Positions 46,511-57,961 of a DNA stretch of 64,000 nucleotides are shown piece after piece. The stretch comes from Epiperipatus broadwayi (taxonomy: Eukaryota; Onychophora; Udeonychophora; Euonychophora; Peripatidae), in NCBI GenBank assembly GCA_028023455.1, contig JAQFVV010012491.1, forward strand, positions 560,001 to 624,000, in the 5' to 3' direction. The first letter of the stretch is position 1. The number at the start of each line of letters is the position of its first letter. The notes under the pieces are model-generated. The model was given only the letters and a program-made list of their open reading frames with translations. It had not been told where the DNA came from and did not search any database. Both the position numbers and the translations under genes were made by a program.

Positions 46511-46837
46511 AGTCATAGCAAGGGTGAAATGGGGGCAGTGGTGGTGGCAGTGATCTTTTTATTTCTTGGAGTTGAATGGTCATAGCTTTTGCAACTTACT
46601 GCTACTGCTGATAAACTTTTTATAAATCTATTACAGATCAGCAGTTTCTAATATTTAATAAAAGAAATTCCATAAAATAAAAATTACATAAGTATCATTT
46701 ATAAATATTTTAATAATATTTTACCTGTAACCTATTATCATATTTTCATCTGAGAACTCTTGCAACATTTCCGAAGCATTATTTGTAAAAACAAGTGCTT
46801 AATCTGAAAAGTCAATATGGCTTATGTAATATCCATT

Positions 46838-46894
46838 TATTATATATATATATATATATTAAACATATATTATATATATATATATATATTAAAC
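46838..46894. repeat. TA microsatellite with duplicated block
   Basis: Two TA tracts of about 20 bp are each followed by TTAAACA, as if a 30-bp block had been duplicated. Confidence 0.8.
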
Positions 46895-47238
46895 AGATGA
46901 TAAATATGTTACAGTTTGTATACCAAAACCCAAAGAATTTGATATATTCCACTATTAAGACCAAAAAGACTGCAGCAATTAACTAGTTCCCTTCAACTCA
47001 AGGATATTGACTTGTAATACTGTAATAGAAGGAGATTCTAAGACATGCAACTCAAATGAGCAAAGCATGTAACAAAATGATTGATTAGCCCAAGTAATAA
47101 GCCACCCATAAGAATTAAACTTTTATTCAAGACAAATGTTTATCTGATAATCTCGCATAGAGTTATTCCAGGACCACCCCAGATTTGATTCATCATCTTC
47201 CTTGGCAAGTATCTCAGGCATTGATTGAAATAAGTTTC

Positions 47239-48370
47239 TCAATCACTATAGAGTTTTCTCAGCCAGTTGAATTTCTTGTTGTCAAATATCATAGTACATC
47301 GTATATACCATATTGTCTTAAGGGTATGCACAGTCACCATTGCATTGTGGAGGTTAAATTTCTCAATGTATTGACTAAGTAGAAGTTTTAAGTTTATGAT
47401 TGACCTGTGGAACACTTTAGCTCTTATCTGCCCAAATGCTGAACATTCTTCGAATAGATGCTGAAAAGTTTCATTACCAGATCTGCATAGCAAACAGACT
47501 GGATCCAAATTCATATGTAGTCTTTCATTTAGAACTTTAGTTGTTGGGAACAAGCCATTCACTAGTTTGAAAACAAATTTCAAGTAGGATTGGGGTGCAA
47601 ATATAGAGTGGAACTTTTTTAACACATTTTTCTTTGATATATCCAACCATGCATTGTCATGACTTTTAAAATGATTCATGAAGTCTTTATATTTAATACC
47701 TGCTAAATTGGGCACATTCAGATCATCCTGGAGATCCTTATAAGCAATGAATAGGTCAGCTATAAAAGATCTTCCTTTACATCCTATTTCTTTAAAGGCA
47801 CCAGCTCTATCAACCGAAGGCCCAAGAAATTGACTTTTAATTAAGTTAATAAATGTACTTGCCTTGATATAAGATACTTATACCAGAGCTATAGCTCTGG
47901 ATCAATCAGGCCAAGACCACCTTTCTCTTTTGGCACCTGCAAGGTTGATATTGAGATCCATCTTGAAGCTCTACCCCAGACTTATTTCTTTGCAATCTGG
48001 TTTATTCTGAGTATTGTTTTGTTATGTAGGATTATCTAGGGTGCATAGTATGTCAAAATCCCTAAAACAATGGAATTAAAAATTAATGCTCTTGTAATTT
48101 CATATAATTTAAGTGATGAAAAATTACTTATTTTATCTTCAATTTTTGTTATAATTAATTTATTCAAGTAAATGTTCATTTTAGTCTTGGACATATATAA
48201 TGGTATGCCTAAGAAAGCAGACGGGAGCACCATAAAGTTAGATGGCATTTTTTTACCTGTAGATAACTACCAGGCTGCAGGCTTCATTGGTTGAATTTTA
48301 ATTTTTTAGTTTCCCATTTCAAGCCATGAAATACTTCTCTAAAACTGCTGTGAAAAGTTTGAAAACATTG
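47239..48370 (-). mobile_element. L1/Tx1-like LINE relic, ORF2 C-terminal part
   Basis: Minus-strand blocks are AFLGIPLYMSKTKMNIYLNK (48110-48220), then WGRASRWISISTLQVPKEKG and GLGLIDPEL (about 47900-47980), the post-RT region. An open frame of 158 codons at 47239-47715 ends the protein. It contains a zf-RVT type motif CLLCRSGNETFQHLFEEC (about 47445-47500). This arrangement is that of the Tx1/L1 group. The RT core is missing or replaced: at about 48370 the sequence switches to a different LINE. Confidence 0.75.
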
Positions 48371-50150
48371 AATCATCCCACCATATATTTTTCTCAATGT
48401 TAATCTTATAAGCATCACCATATAATTTAATCCCTATTGATGCATTTTAATTCATCATAATATGACAGTATTCCAGATGTATATTTTGATGATCCAAATA
48501 TTTTTATCATCATAAAAATTCTTATAGTATTAAATGCCTCTTCATAACCTACAAATCCAAAACACAATGGCATAACTTTTCTCAATGCTAGAATGTCATC
48601 CACTATGTAAAATCACTTTTGTATTCAACGTTCTAATTGATTTGAATCCAAAATTCATTATAGGCAAGTTGTAATTATCTTTGTAAAGATATTAGAAAAC
48701 TGAAAGATCTGTAATTTCAAAGTTCTTAAATGCCAATATTATTACTATATTCTTCCAATCATCTGGTATATCTTAATTATCTAGACATTTGATATGTAAA
48801 TGTATTTCTTTATTTTCTTCTTTTAAAATAATAATAATTTTATCCATTAGTGAAACTTTTTCTGCCTTTGCAAATTTAATCACACTTCTTACTTCTTCAT
48901 TTAAAATATTTGGCAAATCAGAAGATGTAGTAATTACAGGAGACATTTTGTGTTCTTGTTCTTTATTACTATATAATTTTTTATATAATTCTTCCAGATA
49001 TTTCAAAATATTTTTAAAAATAATATTTCCATTTGTTTGCTTATTGCTAAAACAATTTTCCTTCTGATGTCAAGATGTTGTTTTATACTTTTGAGATTTT
49101 TATTTTCTTCTATAGCTTTTAATGATAATTCAAACTTGTACTTTTTTATATCATCATTAATTCTTTCTTGTGCAATTTTACAAACGACTAGGTATTCAAT
49201 TTTTTCTAATAATTCATTACATTTTACTAATAAAATGCTATTTTTTGAACTTTCTATCACTCATGGATTTCTTAACAGACTATTAAATATCTTATTATTG
49301 ATTTCAATCAAGAAGTTCTGGTACTATTTTAAACTATTTGCAAGTTCTAATTTAAATTCATTGAGTATTTCCAAAAGTTAGGATATCAACTGTAATTATC
49401 TTTCTTAATACTTTTCATTTTTCTAGTTTTGTATCTCACTAATCAATGATCACTTCCTGTGTTAAATATATTAATAAAATTACAATTTTGAGATACATAT
49501 TTTTTATTAGTCAAAATATAATCTAATTTTGCTGGATCTTCATTTGAATGTGTCCATCACGATTCCTACTAAATATATTTTTTTAGAAAAGACTTTATAA
49601 TATACAGCTTTTTTCCTGCAAACTCCAGAAGTCTGTGTTCTCTCTTATTTCTGTCACAAACCAAATTTTCTTATAGCCCGTTCGTTTTTCATTTATTTAA
49701 AAAGTTTAGCATTGACATCTCTCTCATGACAAATTTAAAATGCTGTTGGAATAATCAAAACCATTTACACATTCATATAAAATCCTTTATTTTTTCTTGC
49801 AATGAGAATGTTTAGAATATAAATCTGAAATATTTGCATTTGTATCTTCCTTTTATTTAAATAATAAATCTTACCATTCTTTCTGATAAATCATTATTCT
49901 CCTCCATGCTGTTGTTTTTCACAATGTTGTTTTTTTATTTTTTATTTATAATTCTACTCACTTGGGTATTTGATATTTGTGCTTTTATAATATAAAAAAT
50001 TCTGCTTTTTAAACAATTGTTTCTTCATGTTTTGTTTTAACTTTAGAAAATTCAACTTCAAATTTAACATTACTTAATTCTTCTTGCATTTCATGCATTG
50101 CTTTCCCCTTGAAAATAATCTAAAATTATAAATATCTAACGAAATAAAAG
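48371..50150 (-). mobile_element. CFDP2-like LINE relic, endonuclease and RT N-terminus
   Basis: From N to C on the minus strand, NKREHRLLEFAGKKLYI (about 49605-49660) is followed by LDYILTNKKY and FNTGSDH (about 49450-49540), the endonuclease end. IAQERINDDIKKYKFELSLK and AIEENKNLKS (49003-49260) form the linker. KYLEELYKKLYSNK, LHIKCLDN and DIPDDWKN (about 48745-49006) form the RT start. PLCFGFVGYEEAFNTI (about 48520-48570) is the family D(F)EKAFDS block. It is the same family as the relic at 9182-10520. It is interrupted by stops, and no ORF1 was recognised. Confidence 0.75.
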
Positions 50151-50957
50151 TTATCAAATAACAATCTGAATCTACACTCATAGGATTTTTAACTTCCTCT
50201 GCCTTTGGCTATCATCTGCTGCCTTGGTTGACAACTTTACAGCCTTCTTGGAATAAGAGCCACTTTTTCACCACCTTAATCATAATAAATGTTATTCAAA
50301 CTTATTCTAAATAACTTTGTTTTCAAATAAACATTTTAACATGTGAATAACTAAACACCACATAAATTTATGACAATGTTGACTAATATTAATTTATGTC
50401 ATTTATAGAAATGTTTAAAATTTATTCAAATAGCAGTGATTGATGAAAAAAATCAACTGATCTCTGCTGGATGTAGGTTTTTGTTTTAACTAACATTATA
50501 TTATCCGACTGGATCAAACAAAGCAAAAGAATTTCTACTTAAACATCATGTGATATTAAAAATTGAATATAATTTGTATACAGCTGAGATTGTTAAATTT
50601 TCTGTTCAAAGATTGGCAATTGAAAAATCTCAACAAATTTCTATAAATAGTGTAAATTAAATTAATATTATTCAACATTTTTACATATGTATATAGTGTT
50701 TAATTAGTTATTTTCTATTAAAACGTTTATTTGTGTGCAAGGTTATTTCAAATTGAGTTTGATTAAAAGCTCTGCATTGCTAGTTAACATTAGGCCAATA
50801 CAAAGGAAACTTTAGTTAAATTATCAAATCATCCACATTCTTTAATATTAAACTGATTATTGCAAATGTGTTTGAGTAGAAATTACTTCATTATATTTTA
50901 TCCATTTTTACACACATATGCGAGGGATGGACAGACCTTTGACGCACTATGTTTCAA
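50151..50957. other. AT-rich sequence, no gene recognised
   Basis: The first 150 bases could be the 5' leader of the LINE on the minus strand. Beyond that no feature is seen. Confidence 0.4.
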
Positions 50958-51100
50958 TATGTAAATTAATACACTATACAGGCTTAAACCTGCATATATA
51001 TGTAATGTATGTGGGATTCGAACTCAGACTTTCACATGACCCTCAACTTTCCATGCCACCTCATATTGCTGACCCACCTGATCACACACATGTTGAAAAG
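50958..51100 (-). repeat. tRNA-related SINE, family C, best copy
   Basis: On the minus strand, GAGGTGGCATGGAAAG (A-box-like, about 51047-51062) is followed about 36 nt later by a perfect B-box-like GAGTTCGAATCCC (51012-51024). Then comes a tail with the palindromic CAGGTTTAAGCCTG (about 50976-50995). The copy is related to 1990-2131 and 39942-40050. It has no acceptor-stem pairing, so it is not a tRNA gene. Confidence 0.65.
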
Positions 51101-52436
51101 ATAAATAATCACTAATATACGTAATTCGTGCGTATGTCAACATGGATAGGATAACAACCTTGTTATATTTTGTGGCATATCAACTGATTTACAGGCCACT
51201 GTCAGTATTGATTATGATAAAAATATATATTCGGCATAAATTGTTTAATCTTTTGATCATATAATTTCCAGTTGAAAGATCATAGAAAATTTCTACAAAT
51301 GACATAAATTAATTGTTACATATTTATATAATGTTTTATATATATATTAAAGTAGTGGATGTTATTAGAAGAGTACATGACCTCAATAAATATTATATTT
51401 AAAAAAATCAATTGTTCCAAGCATTAATTTAATTAAAATAATTTTAATATTGCAATTATTATAGTTACTGACCATTATAGCACTTAAGTATTAAAAATAT
51501 TGCATTTGCATGTGCATTTATTTGTACTAGAAGTGGGGAATCTCAGTCCCAAGGGTCACATTCGGTCCTCAAAAACTCTCAATTTGGCACTTGGACACAT
51601 TTAAAACATATATAAAATGACCCTGTACATAACTTAGTAGATAGAGGAAATATTGAATTGAGAATAGTTAAGTAAATAAAAAGTTTTTTTCCCAACCTTT
51701 ATAATAGTTTTAGTTCATTCTATCTGTGGTGCAATATTTCCAAAAAATATCTATATTGCATGCTCTATGTGACTACACATTTAATATGAGTGCATTTTGT
51801 TTGATTTTGTAGTGATTTTTACAATGAACATATACTAGCAAAAATAAAACTCAAATTTTACTTTATTTTTTATCATCATTATCATGGATCATTATCATCA
51901 TCATCATTATCATCAGATAACTTCAGAACAAACCAATGATAAAGATATTATTGGTACAGTCTAAATAAATTGTTAGACAGGTGACTAACAAATGAGGCTT
52001 GCAAATTATGTATTTATCTATGGTTTTATTTTCATTGTCTAAGGGTGTAGTTCATTTGTTTAATTGAATTAAATATATCCTATTCAAAATACAGAAGTAG
52101 TGTTCAAAAGATTGTTAAAAATGAGGTATATGACAAAAAACATCTGTTTTTGTTACAGCAAAAGTTATTTGGTTGTTTGAGGTTACAGTCTGGCTCAGGT
52201 TTTTAAAAGTGACAATATAACAGCAAAAATGTCTGGGTGTGCAATTTTGCCATTTCTGTCCTTCAATTGTTCAAGTTTATTAGAGAAGATGGCTGGGTGC
52301 CTTCTGGTGTTGTTTTCAATGCAGAAAGTATATATGGTTCACCAAAAAAGTATATAAACAAAAAGTTTCTGCACAGACAGCCAGGATTGAGTCTTTGTTT
52401 AGTGTCTCTATTAGGTTACCAAGTGTGAAATTATTT
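51101..52436. other. Spacer with (ATC)n tract; may include the 3' end of the LINE to the right
   Basis: A degenerate ATC/ATT triplet tract at about 51870-51913 would be a (GAT)n tail for a minus-strand LINE, but the distance to the last ORF2 codons (over 500 bp) leaves the link open. No gene is seen. Confidence 0.4.
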
Positions 52437-55235
52437 TTTCTATACATGGTAATCCTAATCTCTTAGGTATTTGTCAGAGTTGAGCAGGTGTAGAATAGGT
52501 GCTTTTGTGTTTCTTCTCTCTGTGACATAAGAAACAAGAAGCATCAATATTGGTGTATAGCCTGCAGGGTTTTAGGTAATAAAAAGTAGATAGGACATGA
52601 AGATTTAGTCTTAAGAGAAAGTCGAAAAATTTGTGTTCCAATGACCATTTTTTAAATTGCTGTATTGAGTGACTGTTTTTCATATTTAGCATTGCTGAAT
52701 ATGGATCAATAGATAGGTCCAGTTACAGCATATTATAAATGATTCAATAAGTGTATCTGCCAAAACCAAAAAGATATCTGATCATAAATGCTTGGGAGTT
52801 GGTTTACAAGCAAAACAAATATCCATGTGAAAGTGGTGATCAGCCTATGGATGTTAGTTGAAGGATGCATTCAAGAGCTGAAAAACTTCTTATCAGTATA
52901 GCCAGGAGATTTAATACTTTTTGTGTATGAAAAATTTAAATGGAGTTAAGACCTAATCCATTTCTGGTTAGTGGGAGACTAAATCATTTTACAGAAATGG
53001 AGACTACTTTTCTGTGTCATAATAACTTGCTGTAGAGTGAATAAATGGATGAAGTGAAAGATTTAGTGAAGTTTATTATTGGTGAATAATAAATTATCTT
53101 TGTAGTTACTACCTGATTGAAAAGGCATACTTTTGCACACAAAGAGAAGTAGGTTTTGAGGGAGTGTGGTTATGCACTCTGCAACATCTTTCAGTTTTTT
53201 CTGGATCTTTTGTTTCATTCCAGAAGACTCTAGATAGAAAGGATATCTGAGGAAATTAGTTGGTTTCCCATGATAAATTTATGTACATATCTTGACAATG
53301 TAAAGAAAGCAAGATGATGTTGTATTAATGTTGATCTTAAGTTTTAGATAATTCATGTATGCAATATATGGAATATATAGTCCAATGTATGGGAATTGAA
53401 TTTCTTATAATTTTTTTGTATTCTCTTTATGAGAGGAGGGTTAATGTAGAACATGAATAATAAAGAATGAAGTGGAGATCCTAGAGGTATGAATTGGTTA
53501 GGGATGAAGAAAGGTGACAATTTACCATTAATTGTAATATGGATTTCTCAACTAAGGAGTAGGTTAAATAATAAGTGTAAGAGAAAATGAGATATTTTGG
53601 TGGCTGCAAATATCTGAATTAAAATCACAATAGGAACTGAGTCAAAAGCAGCCTCAATGCCAATTTGAACAGCCATTGGAACATATTTGTTCTACTCTTG
53701 AGATGAATTTAAGATGGTTTTGAAAATGAGGGCAGATTGGCCTGTTGGGGAGCTTTTTTTTCATATTGCATAGGTGAGGTAATAATAGAGAGAGAAGATA
53801 TGGTTTAATTTTATTTTTTAGAGGCTTCTCCAGGATTTTAATACCAAGGGGTCCCATGAATATTGGTCACAAATTAGATTGTTTGAATATTGACACTTGT
53901 TTTTTGTTGAAAGGAACTGAAGAGATTACACATAGATCTTCTATGTTAAACAATCTTTGTAATAGGTAAAGATGTGAGGATACAAATTTAGGGATTCCAT
54001 GTGGCCCTGGATGGCAAGAGATTGGTATTGTGGCTAGATTCAGCATGAAATGGTATATTTAGCTCTCATTGGCCAAAGAGATCTTCAAACCTGAAGGCAA
54101 AATATGACAGCAGCTTTTGTTTGAAATATTTGTATACTGGTTCTATTATATTATGTCCAGCTTTGGTGACAAACTCAGCTTCAAATACTTGTGGAACTCT
54201 GATAGTGAAATGTTCCCATCCAATGTATACTCATGTCCAGGTAAGTTGTTTTGTTAGACAGAGTTTCTTCATTTTTGAGGCAAGGCACTCTTTTAGAGTG
54301 GTGCATATGTTATTATATACTTGTGTAAATCTTTTTATATGAGTAAGTATCTGGTAATTCATCATCCAAAGTTATGAGTTTTGAGGGTAGTGAGATGGTT
54401 CTGATAATGTGATTAATATTGAATGACAGAATGTTGATAAAGAAAATGTACTACTGAACATGGTCAAGTTGCATAGTATGAAGTTTAAATAGCATGATAT
54501 ATGTTTGGAGTACAAAAATTCACAAGTGTGTGCAGGGAGAATCATTCTTATTGTTTTATGAAGGTGAATTGTTAGTGTTTGCATTGCATTCAGATTTAAT
54601 TTGAGCATTTGACTAGAATGATCAGAAAGGGTGAGGGATTAAATGTTAACTTAATTAAGTGATGAACCATGGGTGAATAAAAGCACAGGTCAATAAATGA
54701 AGTGTGATGATGGTTGTAGAATGAGATGAAGTTGGGTGGCAAGAAATCTTTAGTGCTCATTAGGAGTAGTGCAAGTTGATATAGCCACTTTGAAACAAAA
54801 GTGTGATAAATCTACGTTAAAATTGCCCAGTAATTAACTGGATAAGGGGTTGATGATAATAATGAGGTGATGATAAGCAGTAATCTTGAGATCATGGTCC
54901 ATAAAGTATGTAAACAAAAATTATGTTAAGTGCAACAGTACAGTTGAGAAAATTGACTATAAATAGGTTTGAATCAATTTATATGATTTTGAAGGATAAA
55001 AATGACCAGGCCAGTGCCACCTGATGGTGATGATAAATCTTGAAATAGATGAAAAGTCTTGGGTCCTTAGATAGGTTGTGGAATCAATCTGAGAATCACT
55101 ATATATTTTCGTTTCCAGCAGTCTCCGGATATTGTGGCCATGTAAATTAAATTCTTTTATTTAATTAAAGTTTTTTTTTAAAATTGAGTTTAGATCTTGA
55201 ACATTAAAAGCTCCTATTTTTATTTTCATGTTGAA
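52437..55235 (-). mobile_element. LINE relic, ORF2 (endonuclease, RT, C-terminal zinc finger)
   Basis: The minus strand starts at about 55230 with MKIKI and, after shifts, EFNLHGHNIRRLLETKIYSD (endonuclease start). NFISFYNHHHTSFIDLCFYS (about 54680-54750) is an endonuclease block. The RT region has RPICPHFQNHLKF (about 53690-53740), IPLGSPLHSLLFMFYIN (about 53450-53510, the family IPQGSPLS motif) and ITINGKLSPFFIPN. The C-terminus has FFDFLLRLNLHVLSTF and CFLCHREKKHKS (52474-52692), a CCHC-like finger. Together with the ORF1 remnant upstream it gives an element of about 4 kb. Numerous stops make it inactive. The clade is probably Jockey/CR1/I-like, not settled. Confidence 0.7.
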
Positions 55236-56429
55236 TGTAAATGAATGGAAAAAATAATTAGTATTATATATATTGTGAATCAGCTGTTTTATACGGACTG
55301 GACTGAGATTTCCATTTGTTGTTTTGTTTCTAAGGTCTAGAGAAAGGATTGTATAACCATAAATGGCCAGCTATGATTCAAAGTTGATATTTTTAGGGCT
55401 GGCATCCAGGGCATCAAAACATTAAAAAGTTGTTTTGTCAGCATTATTTTTTTAAGCAGGGAAGGATTGATATCTGTTGGTTTATACTAGTGTATGTATG
55501 TGTTTTTTCATGGTTTGTTTTAGATTCATTGCTTGCGATTGAGGTTTTAGTAAGTGAATGATGAAGATTTTTGGACTCAATTAGAGCTTGCTGTTTTTGT
55601 TGAATATCTGGTAAATGTGGAACTACATGATTCTAAGTTATAAATGCAATTATTAGTGGAGCATATTAAGTTCAAGTTTATTGTCACTTTGAATTATTGA
55701 CTGTGATATCTTAGCTATATGGATTGAAACTAACTGGTAACATGGTTTGGCTGATGAGGTGTGAGTTTGGTTATCATTAACCTGAAAAGTTTTGTTGCTG
55801 ATGTTAATGGATGTGCTGAATATTTGATTTGTCTGGTCAATGGAGAAGTTTATTGATAAAGCATCTTTATTTAAGAGAGAGTATGTGTGTGTATTAGGTT
55901 TTTTGTTAATATTTGTATCTAGATATATGGTTATCCACCTGATTACACTTTAAGCATTGAGTGTTTGTGAAGTTAATTTACAGATGACCATGCTGATGAC
56001 AAGAAAAATATTGTGGCTTTAATACTTTTATATATAGGCAAAGTATGGCCTCTTGGTCTTAATCTGAGTAGGTATAGTGGTTGGATTGGTATTTTTATTT
56101 AGCTTAAATTTAAGCTCAAAGCTATATATATATATATATATTGGAATTGGGATGTTCTTTAGGTAAAGTGGTTTCAATGAAACAACTTTCCTGAAAGACT
56201 CCCTTAATTTTTGAAAATCCTGCGTGGAATAGCCTATATATGTATTTTTCAATATGCCAGTTATGTATCTATCTTTGTTTTCATTTACAGCAATTAAAGC
56301 AAAATGGCCCAGTGGTTTAATTTTTATTTTAAATCTATTTCTCTGGTTTTGATCCTGGAATTCTATGATCTGGTTTCTTTTATTGGGATGATCGGCTGAG
56401 TGGAGAACATTGTCCCAAAGATTGTGCAA
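55236..56429 (-). mobile_element. LINE relic, ORF1 (gag-like with zinc knuckles)
   Basis: An open minus-strand frame of 133 codons (56028-56429) carries FKIKIKPLGHFALIAVNE, KDRYITGILKNTYIGYSTQD and LRESFRKVVSLKPLYLKN, like the RNA-binding region of LINE ORF1 proteins. Just downstream on the strand (about 55925-55985) another frame reads FSCHQHGHL, then NTQCLKCNQVDNH, a pair of degenerate CCHC zinc knuckles. It lies directly 5' of the endonuclease start at 55230, as expected for ORF1. The stretch 55236-55900 is not otherwise recognisable. Confidence 0.6.
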
Positions 56430-57510
56430 AATGAATTCTTCGCAAAGTAAAGCTCTTGGGATTTAAAACAAAGAACAATATATCTGTAACTTGGGATTAA
56501 AATTCATATTTGAAATTGAGGTACCAAGGTTTTTTTTTTTTGCAATATCAGTATCTGTTTTTTTATAATTAAAGTAACATTATTTCTTAGGCTTGTTTTT
56601 GCACAAGCATTATGAAATACTGAAGGCATGGCAGCCAATTGTTATCTTTTGATGATGCCGTGAACTAAGAGTATTAGTTTTTTTTCTTTGACAGATGCAC
56701 ACAAGATATTTGCAAACTTTTACTACATAACTAATTTTGTTCTTGTTTTTTAGAAATAATTTTAAATTACCTTTTATGGTGAAGTTGCAAATAATTTAAA
56801 GATTAATAGCAATATTTAACTCTTCTTACACTTTAAAGTAAAATATATTTATTTATTCTTTTCAGTTTCGACTGTTTTTAGCAGTCTTCTTAACAAGAGT
56901 AAAATGTTGTTATTATATGTTATATAAAAAAAATAAAGAAGTAAAGAGGAAGAGAAAGTATTGAAGATTAATTTAAAGGTTTAAATTCAGAGAATTTTGA
57001 AATTGTCTTGCAGACTACACCAGGTTTTCTGTGATCACCTTCTTCCTTCTTCTTTTATTCTTTTGCTTTTTTTTCTTCTTAATATTATTATGTTTCAAAA
57101 GGTAAACTTTATTGAGGCTTAAAAAGGGTTACATAAGACATTTGAAAACATGAGGTCTTAGACATAAATTGATTCATGATATTATATATGTAATAAATAT
57201 TTACCATCTTATTTGTGATAGGAAAGGAAAACATGATTTACAGTAATTGAAAGAAAAATAACTATTACATAACAGGATACATTTGTCAAATTAGATTTAC
57301 ATAGAATTTTTAAATGTGGTATTGAAAAAAAAAATGTAGAAACATGTAATAGTATGAGTAAAAATCTATGAAGGAAGGATTGAAGTTGGTGTTAGATTGA
57401 CATATGATCCAATAAAAAATCAGCTAATTTGGTGATAGTACTACAGTTTTCATAGCTAAGTTTTATTGTTTATTTGCTACATAAGTTCCATGTAAAAAAT
57501 AAAAAAAAAA
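56430..57510. other. AT-rich sequence, no gene recognised
   Basis: It may include the 5' UTR of the LINE on the minus strand. A polypyrimidine stretch occurs near 57040-57080. Nothing else is supported. Confidence 0.4.
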
Positions 57511-57761
57511 TACTAGTCAGTATAAATTGCAGCTTGAGAAAATGGAAAAACACTTGTTCAGCATGAATTGCATCTTGGAAGAATAGAAAAATATGAATCT
57601 GCATAAATTCCATCTTGGGAAAATGGAAAAAACACTAGTTAGCACGAATTGTATCTTGGGAAAATGGAAAAATACTAGTTAACATGAATTGTATCTTAGA
57701 AAAATAAAGAAATACTAATTCATCATAAATTAGATCTTGGAAAAATGGAAAAATACTGTAA
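57511..57761. repeat. 41-bp minisatellite, about six units
   Basis: The unit is approximately AATTGTATCTTGGGAAAATG followed by GAAAAATACTAGTTAGCAT. AATTGC starts at 57525 and again at 57566, and the pattern continues to about 57761 with period close to 41. The third, fourth and fifth units are the most alike. Confidence 0.85.
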
Positions 57762-57799
57762 TGGTCAGAATTTGTATATCTCATTAACCAGTTGCATCT

Positions 57800-57900
57800 C
57801 CTCTCCACTGCACTCAAAGAGCAGCACTACAGGTGGGTTCAGAGCCTGCAATACTGAGTTCGAATCTAGTAGATTGATTATACAACATATAACTACATTT
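57800..57900 (+). repeat. Possible tRNA-like SINE fragment
   Basis: GAGTTCGAATCT at about 57856-57867 matches a pol III B box, and CAGGTGGGTTCAG about 33 nt upstream could be an A box. No tail or target duplication was found, and no second copy was identified. Confidence 0.3.
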
Positions 57901-57961
57901 AACATACTTGCCACCACATTAGCAAACAACTTTTAGGCCATGGGGATCAGGGAGATGCAAG

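Noticed and set aside
46259-46553. Open frames giving poly-Ser/Asn (minus) and poly-Leu (plus)
   Set aside because: Both are by-products of the compound trinucleotide repeat; no start context, domain or flanking coding sequence supports a protein.
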